Assembly: GCF_002556545.1 (NCBI RefSeq)
Contig: NZ_CP022685.1
Location: 8,472,001-8,536,000, forward strand
Reading direction: 5' to 3'
Length of the DNA: 64,000 nt
DNA from: Streptomyces formicae
GTDB lineage: Bacteria > Actinomycetota > Actinomycetes > Streptomycetales > Streptomycetaceae
The notes under the pieces are model-generated. The model worked only from the letters and a program-made list of their open reading frames with translations, was not told the origin of the DNA and ran no database searches. Positions 51,843-62,900 of the stretch are shown here, one piece after another (the stretch's first letter is position 1; the number at the start of each line of letters is the position of its first letter). The position numbers and the translations under genes were made by a program.

Positions 51843-52793
51843 ATGAGAGGGGTTCACGCGCTGAACCTGCCGCAACTGCGTGCCTTCGTCGCTGTCGTCG
51901 ACGCGGGCGGCTTCGGGGCGGCGGCGACGGATCTCGGGCTGAGCCAGTCCGCCGTCTCGCACGCCCTCGCCGCGCTGGAACGCGCCCTCGGCGCGTCGCT
52001 CGTCGTCCGCTCGGCTCCCGTACGCACCACGGCGCTTGGCGACACCGTCCTGCCGCACGCCCGCGCCGCGCTCGCGGCCACCGACGCGATCGGTGAGGCT
52101 GCCGCCCTGCACGACGCGGCGACGGGCGGCACGGTGCGCCTGGCCGCCACGCCCACGGTCCGCCAGGGGCTCCTGCCCGCGCTGCTGCGCCAGTGGTCCG
52201 AGCGGCTGCCCGGTGTCCGGGTCCGGGTGTTCGAGGGCAGCGGCGAGGAGATCGACGCGTGGCTCGCGGGCGGCGCCGCCGACGCGGCGGTCGTGGTCGA
52301 TCCGCCACAAGTGGCCGATGGCGAGGGCGAGTTGGGGACTCTGCTGCGCGTCGACCCCTTCTTCGCCCTGCTGCCGCTGAACCATCCCCTGGCGGGCGAG
52401 TCGAGCGTTCACGTGGGGGACCTCGCCGACGACCCGCTGATCCTCTCGCCCAACGGCTGTGAACGGCACATCCGTGTCATTCACCGGCTCGGGGGCGTGG
52501 CGTACTCCCTCGCCCACCGCGTACGCGACCTCGGCACGCTCATCAGCATGGTCCAGGCGGGGCTCGGCGTCTCGATCCTGCCGGAGGTCTCGCGGCCGCT
52601 GGTCCCCGACGACCTCGTCCTGGTGCCTGTCGTCCCGCACCACAGCAGACGGCTCGTGCTGACAGGACCCCGCGAACGGCCTTGGCAACTCCCGGTGCGG
52701 GCGCTCGTCGAGGCGGCCGCACGAAGCGGTCGGGAAACGGGTCCTGGGAGCGGCAGAACGGGCGCGACGGGCCCGGAGACGACCCTCTCCTGA
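51843..52793 (+). CDS. LysR-family transcriptional regulator
   Basis: The protein has 316 residues. The helix-turn-helix is LNLPQLRAFVAVVDAGGFGAAATDLGLSQSAVSHALAALERALGASLVVR; the effector domain has TVRLAATPTVRQGLLPALLRQW. It is divergent from the tautomerase/fusion operon across about 100 bp that contains a TCATGAGGGTATGAGAGGGG direct-repeat-like stretch, so these are probable targets. Confidence 0.92.
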   Translation: MRGVHALNLPQLRAFVAVVDAGGFGAAATDLGLSQSAVSHALAALERALGASLVVRSAPVRTTALGDTVLPHARAALAATDAIGEAAALHDAATGGTVRLAATPTVRQGLLPALLRQWSERLPGVRVRVFEGSGEEIDAWLAGGAADAAVVVDPPQVADGEGELGTLLRVDPFFALLPLNHPLAGESSVHVGDLADDPLILSPNGCERHIRVIHRLGGVAYSLAHRVRDLGTLISMVQAGLGVSILPEVSRPLVPDDLVLVPVVPHHSRRLVLTGPRERPWQLPVRALVEAAARSGRETGPGSGRTGATGPETTLS

Positions 52794-53636
52794 GAGCCCG
52801 ACCGCGCCCGCCGTGCGTCCTCGCACTCGGTATCGCGGTCGCGAAGCTTACGCGCGGTAATGCCTGATGGCGTGGGAGCGGGTGATTCGCTCCGGCATAT
52901 CTGACGGGGTGTTCGTCGCGCGGGGAGGCCGCCGTGTCAGAGAAATGAGAAGTAGCATTCCGCTTTTGATAACCACCGGCGGATTGGGTGGAACGGGCCC
53001 TGTCCGCTCCGATACCGTTGAGCCGGTCACAGGGCGCGGGTCGCGCATTCACTTGTTTTCTTTGACCCGCCCGCGCAACCGGCCGGGCTTTTCGAGCATC
53101 TTCCCTTGATCTCTGTATCGAGTCCGGCGCCCGCGCAAGGCCCCTGGGTCCATGGAGTCCACGTAAAGGGCGGACTAAGACTCAGTGGCTCGTGAGGCGG
53201 GTTCCGTACTTCCGGGCGTGCCGTCGCTGTCGCCGGACGCCGGTCTCTCGCCGAGCCCGAAAGGGTGTTGTCGTCGTGCGTTTACCCTTCCCCCACACCT
53301 ACGACCCCGTCGGCCTTCTCAATGTCATGATCACTTCATGGTGTCACGTCCGTGGTCCTGGCCCTTCTCGCGCCTCGCGCGAGCCCTGGGGGCCGGATGT
53401 CGTCGCGCGAAGACCGTGTGAACTGCGACACGTCGCACCTGTGAGTTGTTTTCGGCCTGACAGGTACTGGATTCTCGCCAATTGACGGATGGAAGGGCTG
53501 GCGCATTCCAGGGGGATGGCTGGCGCAATTTTAACGGTCTCATGACGGGCGGGTGCCGGGGAATGCGCCTGCCGTTTACTTTCCGGCCTCTTGGTGTGTG
53601 TCTGGCTTATGGGTCGTACAGGAAGGAACTCGTGAC

Positions 53637-53679
53637 CGTTAGGGCATGGCCGTTGTTCAAAAGGGCATCGGCCCTAACG
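53637..53679. promoter_or_regulatory. Inverted repeat CGTTAGGGC / GCCCTAACG upstream of the PKS
   Basis: Perfect 9-bp arms at 53637-53645 and 53671-53679 are separated by 25 bp, about 310 bp before the PKS start. This could be a split operator for a pathway regulator or a large hairpin. Confidence 0.5.
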
Positions 53680-53929
53680 CGGTCCTGACACGGCTGTGAG
53701 CTGGCAGTTCGTATGGTAGTTCCGCGCGCCTGTGCGTCCCTGTTCGTGCCCGCTCGTCCTGGGTGGGCATTGCCCGACCGAGGGCGTCGAGTCAACGCGG
53801 CATGCCGCACCCGGATCGCAAAAGTCCTTGGTTGACAATTTCTGGAGCGCTGGTCTTGACTTGCGATCGTTGTCGCGGCGGATTGGCTGAGAAATGCGCG
53901 AAGTCAATTCAGGCCAGTCTTGTGTGTGT

Positions 53930-53949
53930 CATGCATGGATTCATGCATG
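53930..53949. promoter_or_regulatory. CATGCATG palindrome before the PKS start
   Basis: CATGCATG-GATT-CATGCATG lies 41 bp before ATG 53991. It contains in-frame ATGs at 53931 and 53943, so it matters for both start choice and regulation. Confidence 0.55.
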
Positions 53950-53990
53950 CGTTCGGTTCTAGTGGACGACTGACGAGGGCAGAAGCTGCC

Positions 53991-56900
53991 ATGTGCGAAT
54001 TGGCGCGAGTGGACACGGACACTGTCGCCGTCATCGGCGTCGCACCCGCGGCGCCGGTACGGGCGGAATCGGGCGCGGGGGCACTGGCCGAGCTGACCGG
54101 CGCGGCGCTGCCCGCGGGTCGTACGGCCGAACTGGAGTCCGCGTGGCGGGCCTGCGAGGACGCGGGCATCCGCGTGGACGGCCGGGTAGACATCGATGTC
54201 TTTCTGGCCGCCGACACCGCGGGAAGCGACTTAGCCGGGGACGGCGCGGCAGGGAACGGCGCGGTGGACGACGGCGTGGTGCGGAACGGCGCGGCAGGAG
54301 ACGACGCCGCACGGGACGGCGCGTTAGCGGCAACCGACGGCGCAGCCGAACTGGCGGGCGCACTGGGCCTCTTCGGCCGCTGCCGGACCACGCACGACCC
54401 CGTCGCCGAAGCCGTCGCCGCCCTGCGGTCCGGTGACCGCACCCTCGCCCTGGTCGGGGCCGACGGTGCCTTCGCCGTCCTGACCCGGGCGGACGCCCCG
54501 CGCACCGAGACCTTCGCCTACCGCGTCGGCTCGCACCACGACACCGACCGCGCCTGGCCCGCCGGGGTTCCCGCCCTGGTCGAGGCCGCGCGACTGGCAG
54601 GACGCCCCGACCCCGGCCGCACCGCGCACGACGGACCCGCGATCCCGGTCCCGCTGTCCGCGCACAGCCAGGACGCCCTGCGCGCCCACGCCGCGGACCT
54701 GCACACGCTGCTCCGCGCCGAGCCCGAACTGCCGCTCGTCGACGTCGCCTACTCCCTCGCCACCACCCGGCCCGCACTCGGCCGCCGCGCCGTGTTCGCC
54801 GGCGGGGACCGCGAGCGCCTCGCCGCCGATCTGCTCGCCTTCAGCGAGGGCGACCTGGCCCTGCCGGGACTCGCGACCGGACGTCCCGCCCGCGCCGCCG
54901 CGGTCGACCCCGCCTTCGTCTTCCCCGGGCACGGCCCCCAGTGGCTGGGCATGGCCGAGGAACTCCTCGCCGTGTCACCGCTGTTCGCCGAGCACCTGCA
55001 CTCCTGCGTGGACGCCCTCGCGCCGCACCTGGACCAGCCCGTCCTCGACGCGCTGCGCGGCACCGCGGAACCCGCGTCCCTCGACCGTCCCGACGTGGGA
55101 CAGCCCGCGCTCTGGGCCATGATGGTGGCCCTCTCCGAGGTGTGGCGCTCCTGGGGCGTGCGGCCCGGCGCCGTGATCGGTTCCAGCTTCGGCGAGATCA
55201 CGGCCGCGACCGTCGCGGGCGCGCTGTCCGTCGAGGACGGTGCCCGCGTCGTGGCCCACTTCGTCAAGGCACAGGTGCGTCTGCTCGAACGCGGTGTGAT
55301 GGTCTCCGTCCTCGCCCCCGCCGACGAGGTGCGCGAGCGGCTCACCCGCTACGACGGACTCGACCTGGCCGCCGTGCACGCCCCCGGCTCGGTGCTGGTC
55401 TCCGGCGTCGAGGACGAGGCCACCGAACTCCTCGCCGAACTGGCCGCCGACGGCGTCAGAGCCAGAAGCATCGCCATCCGCATCGCGGCACACGGCCGAC
55501 AGGTCGACTCCGTGCTCGACGGCCTGCGCGCCGACCTCGCCGGGATCACCGCACGCCCGTCGGACGTGCCGGTCTACACGGCCACCACGGGTGCGCGGGT
55601 CGACCCGCGCACGCTCACCGCGGACCACTGGTGCCACAACCTCCGTGACACCGCGAACTTCGAGAGCGCCACCCGCGCCGTCCTCGCCGACGGACACCAC
55701 CTGCTCCTCGAACCCAGCCCGCACCCCGTCCTCACCAGGGCCGTCCAGGAGACCGCGGAGGACGCGGGCGTCGAGGCGACCGTCGTCGGCGCGCTGCACA
55801 GGGACCGCGGCGGCGTCCACAGCCTGACCGCCGCGCTCGGCGAACTGCACGCGCACGGCGTGCTCCCCGACTGGGAAGCCGTGTTCGACGGCCGGGACGC
55901 CCGCGCCGTGCCGCTGCCCGCCTACCCCCTGCACCCGGCCCCCTCGGCCGCCACCGCCCCCTCGCTCGCCGACCGGCTCGCGGCCGCACCCGACCGCCAC
56001 GCCTTCCTCGTCGACCTGGTCCACACGCAGGTCACCGCCGTCGTCGGCGGGACCGAAGCGTCCGATGCAGAGGCCGAAGCGGACACGCTGCTGCTGGCAC
56101 TCGGCATCGATTCCGCGGGCGCGGTGACCCTGCGGAACCTGCTGAACGCGGCCACCGGGCTGAACATCTCGGTGTCCGCCGTGTTCGACAACCCCACGTG
56201 CCGGGGCCTCGCCGCGCACATCGACCAGGTGCTGACCGGCGCACCGGCCGACGAGGACGAGACGGCGGCCTTCGCGGCGGCCGGTGACGGCGAGCCGATC
56301 GCCGTCGTCGCCATGGGCTGCCGCCTGCCCGGCGGCGTACGCGGCCCCGACGACCTGTGGGCGTTGCTCTCCGAGGGCGGCGAGGGCATCACCCCGTTCC
56401 CCACCGACCGGGGCTGGGACCTGGAAGGGCGCTACGACGAGGCTGCCGAGCGGCCCGGCGGCTACTACCAGCGCGAGGCCGGATTCCTGCACGACGCCGA
56501 CCAGTTCGACCCGGAGTTCTTCGGGATATCGCCGCGCGAGGCACAGGCGATGGACCCGCAGCAGCGCCTCCTTCTCGAGGTCGCCTGGGAGTCGATCGAG
56601 CGCGCGGGCATCGACCCCGCGGAGCTGCGCGGCAGCCGCACCGGCGTGTTCGTCGGCGCCATGACGATGGACTACGGCCCCCGCCTTCACGAGGCGTCCG
56701 AGGACCTGGCGGGCTACCTCCTCACCGGCAACACCGCGAGCGTCGCGTCCGGCAGGCTCTCCTACACGTTCGGATTCGGGGGCCCCGCGCTGACCCTCGA
56801 CACCGCGTGCTCCTCCTCGCTCGCCGCCCTGCACGTGGCCGTGCAGTCGCTGCGGCGCGGCGAGTGCCCGCTCGCGCTCGCGGGCGGTGTCACGGTCATG

Positions 56901-59900
56901 CCGTCACCGGGCATGTTCGTCGAGTTCAGCAAGCAGCGCGCGCTCGCCCCCGACGGCCGGTGCAAGGCGTTCTCCGGCAGCGCGGACGGCTTCGGCCTCG
57001 CCGAGGGCGCCACGATGGTGGTCCTCGAGCGCCTGTCCGACGCGCGGCGCAACGGACACCCCGTACTCGCCCTGATCAAGGGCACCGCGATCAACCAGGA
57101 CGGCGCGTCCAACGGCCTCACCGCCCCCAGCGGCCCCGCGCAGCGCAAGGTGATCCGGCAGGCGCTCGCCGACGCGGGCGTATCGGCCGCCGAGGTCGAC
57201 GCCGTCGAGGCGCACGGCACGGGCACGCGCCTCGGCGACCCGATCGAGGCGGACGCCCTGCTCGCCACCTACGGCCAGGAGCACCCCGCCGACCAGCCGC
57301 TGCTGCTCGGCTCCGTGAAGTCCAACATCGGTCACACGCAGGCGGCTTCGGGCGTCGCGGGCCTCATCAAGATGGTCCTCGCGCTGCGGCACGGCGTCCT
57401 GCCCAAGAGCCTGCACATCACCGAGCCCACACCGCACGTCGACTGGGCGTCCGGCGCGGTGTCACTGGTCACCGAGACCACGCCGTGGCCGCAGGTCACC
57501 CGCCCCCGACGGGCCGCCGTGTCCTCGTTCGGCATCAGCGGCACCAACGCACACGTGGTTCTCGAGCAGGCACCCGACGACTTCCCCGCCGAGGAGCCTT
57601 CGGCGTCCGGGCCGACGCCGTTGGTGCTCTCTGCCCGCACGGAAGACGCGCTGCGCGCGCACGCTTCTCAACTCACTCCCGTGGTGGGTGAGTTGGGTTC
57701 TGCGCGTGTGGCGGATGCGTTGTTGTCGCGGTCGGTGTTTGATCACCGGGCTGTGGTGGTGGCGGGCGGCGCGGAGGCGTTGGCGGCGGTTTCTCAGGGT
57801 GCTGAGTCGGCGCGTGTGGCGGTGGGGGTCGCGCGGTCTGCGGGCAAGACGGCGTTCGTGTTCCCCGGTCAGGGTTCGCAGTGGCTGGAGATGGGCGTGG
57901 CGTTGGCGGAGTCCTCGCCGGTGTTCCGTGCCTCCATGGACGCGTGTGCCGAGGCGCTCGCCCCTTATGTCGACTGGTCGTTGTGGGACGTGCTGTCCGA
58001 CGCGGATGCGTTGGAGCGCGTAGACGTAGTTCAGCCCGTGTTGTTCGCGGTGATGGTGTCGCTGGCCGCGTTGTGGCGTTCGTACGGCGTGGAGCCCGAT
58101 GCCGTGGTGGGTCACTCTCAGGGTGAGATCGCCGCCGCGCATGTGGCGGGCGCGCTCTCGCTGGAGGATGCGGCGCAGATTGTGGCGTTGCGCAGTCAGG
58201 CGATTCTGGCGCTGTCGGGCCAGGGCGGCATGGTGTCCCTGGCGATGACGGTCGAGGCGGCGCGTGAGCGGATCGCCCGTTGGGACGGCCGGATCTCCAT
58301 CGCTGCGGTCAATGGTCCCGGTTCGGTGGTCGTGGCGGGTGACGCGGATGCTCTGGACGAGCTGATGGACTCCTGCGCCGCCGATGAGGTACGGGCCCGT
58401 CGCGTTCCTGTCGACTACGCCTCCCACTCCCCGCACGTCGAGCGGATCCAGACGGAGTTGGCGACCCTCCTCACCGGAGTGGAGCCCCGGTCCGCGCAGG
58501 TCCCGATGCTCTCCACCGTGACGGGGGAGTGGCTGACCGGGACCGAGGTCGGTGCCGAGTACTGGTACCAGAACCTGCGGCACACCGTGCGCTTCGAGGA
58601 CGCCACCCGTGGCCTGCTGGAGCACGGCGTCGGCACGTTCATCGAATGCAGCCCCCACCCCGTCCTCACCTTCGGGGTGCGCGAGACGCTCGACGCGACG
58701 GGCCGTGACGCCATCGTCGTCGGCACGCTGCGCAGGACCGACGGCGAACTCGACCGGTTCCTGCTGTCGGCGGCCGAGGCGTACGTCGAGGGCCTGCCCT
58801 TCGACTGGCGTGCCCTGGTGCCCGCCGGACGACATGTCGACCTGCCGACGTACCCCTTCCAGCGCAAGCGCTACTGGCTCGACGACACGGCCCGCCCGAC
58901 GGCCGCCGCCGACCCGGCCCTCGAGGAGTTCTGGGCCTCGGTGGAGCGCGGCGACCTCGCCGCGACCCTCGACGTCCCCGCCGACGCGCCCCTCACCGAC
59001 GTCCTGCCCAGCCTGGCCGACTGGCGTCGGCGCGGGCAGGAGCGGTCCGCCGTCGACGCGTGGCGTCTGAAGGTCGCCTGGCGCCCGCTCGCCGCCGCCA
59101 CCGACACGCCCGTCCTGACCGGCACGTGGCTCGTGGTCGGCGCGCCGACCGAAGCGGCACACCCGTGGCACACCGCCGCCGTCGACGCCCTGCGCGCCCA
59201 CGGCGCCGACGTCATCGAGACCGAAGGATCCGTCGAGTCGCTGCGCGCCCTGGACGTCGTCCCCAGCGGCGTGCTGTCCCTGCTCGCCCTGGACGAACGG
59301 CCCGACCCCGAGGCGCCCGACGTCCCGAGCGGCCTCTCCGGCACGCTGGCGCTCGTGCGGGCCCTCGGCGACGCCGGGATCGCCGCGCCGCTGTGGCTGG
59401 CCACGACGGGCGCGGTGTCCGTCGGACGCTCCGATCCGCTCACCCACCCGACGCAGAGCCAGGTCTGGGGCCTCGGCCTGAGCGTCGGTCTCGAACACCC
59501 GGACCGCTGGGGCGGCATCGTCGACCTGCCCACCACCCCCGAGGGCAGGACCTCGACGCGCCTCGCCGCCGTGCTCACCCGGCACGACGACGAGGACCAA
59601 CTGGCGGTCCGGGCCTCCGGTGTCTCCGTACGACGGCTGGTCCCCGCCCCCGCACGGGCCACCGCGCCCGCCTGGCGCACCGGCGGCACCGCGCTCATCA
59701 CCGGCGGCACCGGCGCCATCGGCGGCCACGTCGCCCGCTGGCTCGCGGCAAGCGGCGCCGAGCACATCGTCCTGACCAGCCGCAGCGGCGCCGGTGCGCC
59801 CGGCGCCCGCGAGCTGGCGGACGAGCTGACCGCGCTCGGCGTACGGACCACCGTCGCCGCCTGCGACGCGGCCGACCGCGCCGCGCTCGCCGACCTGTTC

Positions 59901-62900
59901 GCGCGGCTCGACGCCGAAGGCACCCCCGTCCGCTCGGTGTTCCACGCGGCGGGTGTCGTGGTGTCCAAGGCGCTGGCCGACACGGACACCCCGGGCCTCG
60001 CCCACGCCCTCGCGGCCAAGGCCGTCGGCGCCGCCCACCTGGACGAGCTCTGCGCGGGGCGCGACCTCGATGCGTTCGTCCTGTTCTCCTCCGGATCCGC
60101 GGTCTGGGGCAGCGGCGAACTCGGCGCGTACGGCGCCGCCAACGCCTACCTCGACGCCCTCGCGCAGCGCCGCCGCGCGGCGGGACTGCCCGCCACCTCG
60201 GTGTCCTGGGGGATGTGGGCCGGCGAGGGCAAGGGCATGGTCACCGACGACCTGGACGAACAGTTGCGCCGCAGGGGCCTGCGCCCCATGAAGCCCCGGC
60301 TCGCCGTCGACGCGCTCGCCACCGCCCTCGCGGCGGACGAGACGACCCTGACGGTCGCCGACGTCGACTGGCCCCGCTTCGCCCCCGGCTTCACCGCGGC
60401 CCGCTCCCGCCCGCTGATCGGCGAGATACCCGACGTCGTGGCGCTCGCCGAGCAGGACGATGCGGAGCAGCCCGCCACGGGCGGCGCCCTCGCCGAACGC
60501 CTGGTCGGGCTCAACGAGGCCGACCAGCACCGGCACCTGCTCGACCTGGTGCGCGGCCACGCCGCCGCGGTCCTCGGCCACGAAGGACCCGAATCCGTCA
60601 CCCCCGACCGGGCGTTCCGCGAGCTCGGCTTCGACTCGCTCACCGCGATCGAGGTCCGCAAGCGGCTCAACACCGCCACCGGCACACGCCTGCCCACGAC
60701 CGTCGTGTTCGACCACCCGACGCCGGAGGCGCTCGCCCGCCACCTGCACACCGTGGTCCTCGGCGAGCGCGCCACCGCCGCGCGGACCGGGACCGCGGCC
60801 CGCGACACCGACGAGCCGATCGCGGTCGTCGCGATGAGCTGCCGCTTCCCCGGCGGCGTACGCGGCCCCGAGGACCTGTGGTCGCTCGTCCTCGAAGGAC
60901 GCGACGCCGTCGGCCCCTTCCCGGACGACCGGGGCTGGGACACCGACCGCCTCTACCCGGCCGACGCGGCGGCCCAGGGCCGCAGCAGCACCCTGGAAGG
61001 CGCCTTCCTCGACGACGCGGGCGGCTTCGACGCGAACTTCTTCGGCATCGCCCCGCGCGAGGCCCTCGCGATGGACCCCCAGCAGCGGCAGATCCTCGAA
61101 CTGGCCTGGGAGGCCTTCGAGCGGGCGGGCGTCGACCCGACGTCGGTCCGCGAGAGCCTCACCGGCGTGTTCGTCGGCGCGTCGCCGCAGAGCTACGCGG
61201 GCACCCTGGAGCAGGCCGCGCCCGAGATGGACGGCTACCGCCTGACCGGCGACGCGCTGAGCGTCGTCTCCGGCCGCATCGCCTACACGCTCGGCCTGCG
61301 CGGCCCCGCCGTCACCATCGACACCGCCTGCTCGTCCTCGCTGGTCGCCCTGCACCTCGCGGTGCAGGCGCTGCGGTCCGGGGAGTGCTCGATGGCGCTC
61401 GCGGGCGGCACGGCGATCATGGTGACGCCGACGCCCTTCGCCGAGTTCAGCCTCCAGGGCGGCCTGGCCCCCGACGGCCGCAGCAAGCCCTACGCCGACG
61501 CCGCCGACGGTGTCGGCTGGGGCGAGGGCGCGGGCCTGATCCTCCTGGAGCGGCTCTCGGACGCCCGCGCCAACGGCCGCGAGGTCCTCGCCGTCGTGCG
61601 CGGCTCCGCGATCAACCAGGACGGCGCGTCGAACGGCCTGTCCGCACCCAGCGGCCCCGCGCAGCAGCGCGTCATCCGCGCGGCACTCGACAGCGCGGGC
61701 CTGACCGCGCCGGACGTCGACGCCGTCGAAGGCCACGGCACGGGCACCCGGCTCGGCGACCCCATCGAGGCACAGGCCCTGCTCGCCACGTACGGCCAGG
61801 AGCGCCCCGCCGAACGGCCGCTGCTGCTCGGCGCGTTGAAGTCCAACATCGGCCACACCCAGGCCGCCTCCGGCATCGCGGGCGTCATCAAGATGGTGCA
61901 GGCGATCCGGCACGGCGTCCTGCCGCGCACCCTCCACCTCGACCAGCCGTCCCAGCACGTCGACTGGACGACCGGCGCCGTGGAACTGCTCGCCGAGCAG
62001 CAGCCGTGGCCGGAGGTCGGCAGGCCCCGGCGGGCCGCCGTCTCCGCGTTCGGCGTCAGCGGCACCAACGGCCACGTCATCATCGAACAGGCCGAAGAGG
62101 TCCACGAGTCCGAACAGGCCGCTCCCGCCGCGCCCGAAGGACCTCTCGCCTGGGCACTGTCCGCCCGCGACACCACCGCGCTGCGCGCCCAGGCCGCGCG
62201 CCTGGCCGCCACCGTGGACGAGCGCCCCGAGCTCTCGCCGGTCGACGTCGCCGCGACCCTCGCCAAGGGACGGGCCGCGCTCGACCACCGCGCGGTCGTC
62301 CTCGGCACGAGCACGCCCGAACTGCGCGCCGGACTCGACGCGCTGGCCGCGGGCACCGACGCGCCCACCGTGGTGCGCGGCGCCCCCGACGGCGGCAGGC
62401 TCGCCGTGCTCTTCGCCGGGCAGGGCTCCCAGCGCATCGGCATGGGCCGCGGCCTGTACGCGACGCAGCCCGTGTTCGCCGACGCGCTCGACGAGGCGTT
62501 CGCCCACCTCGACCCGCACCTCGCCACGCCGCTGCGCGACGTCGTCTTCGGCGACGACCAGGAAGCCCTCGACCGCACCGAGTACGCGCAGCCCGCGCTG
62601 TTCGCCGTCGAGGTCGCCCTCTACCGCCTGTGGGAGTCCTGGGGCCTGACGCCCGACGCGCTCGCGGGCCACTCGATCGGCGAACTGGCCGCCGCGCACG
62701 TCGCGGGCGTCTTCTCGCTCCCCGACGCCTGCGCGATCGTCGCCGCCCGCGGCGCGCTCATGCAGGCACTGCCCGAGGGCGGCGTCATGGTCGCGGTGCG
62801 GGCCACCGAGGACGAGATCGCGCCCGAGTGCTCCGAGCACGTCGGCATCGCCGCCATCAACGGCCCGGACTCCCTCGTCCTGTCCGGCAGCGCGGAGCAG

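Larger units (their letters stand above)
52794..53990. other. 1.2-kb region without a convincing gene, upstream of the PKS
   Basis: GC falls below the surroundings, especially at 53400-53950. Short ORFs here lack ribosome sites, codon bias and recognisable products. Visible structure consists of AAGGGT/ACCCTT arms (53261, 53284), a 9-bp inverted repeat at 53637-53679 and a palindrome at 53930-53949. The region probably holds the PKS promoter and its operators. Confidence 0.6.

Noticed and set aside
53185..53543. Short ORFs in the pre-PKS gap
   Set aside because: No ribosome sites, atypical codon use and overlapping frames on both strands.
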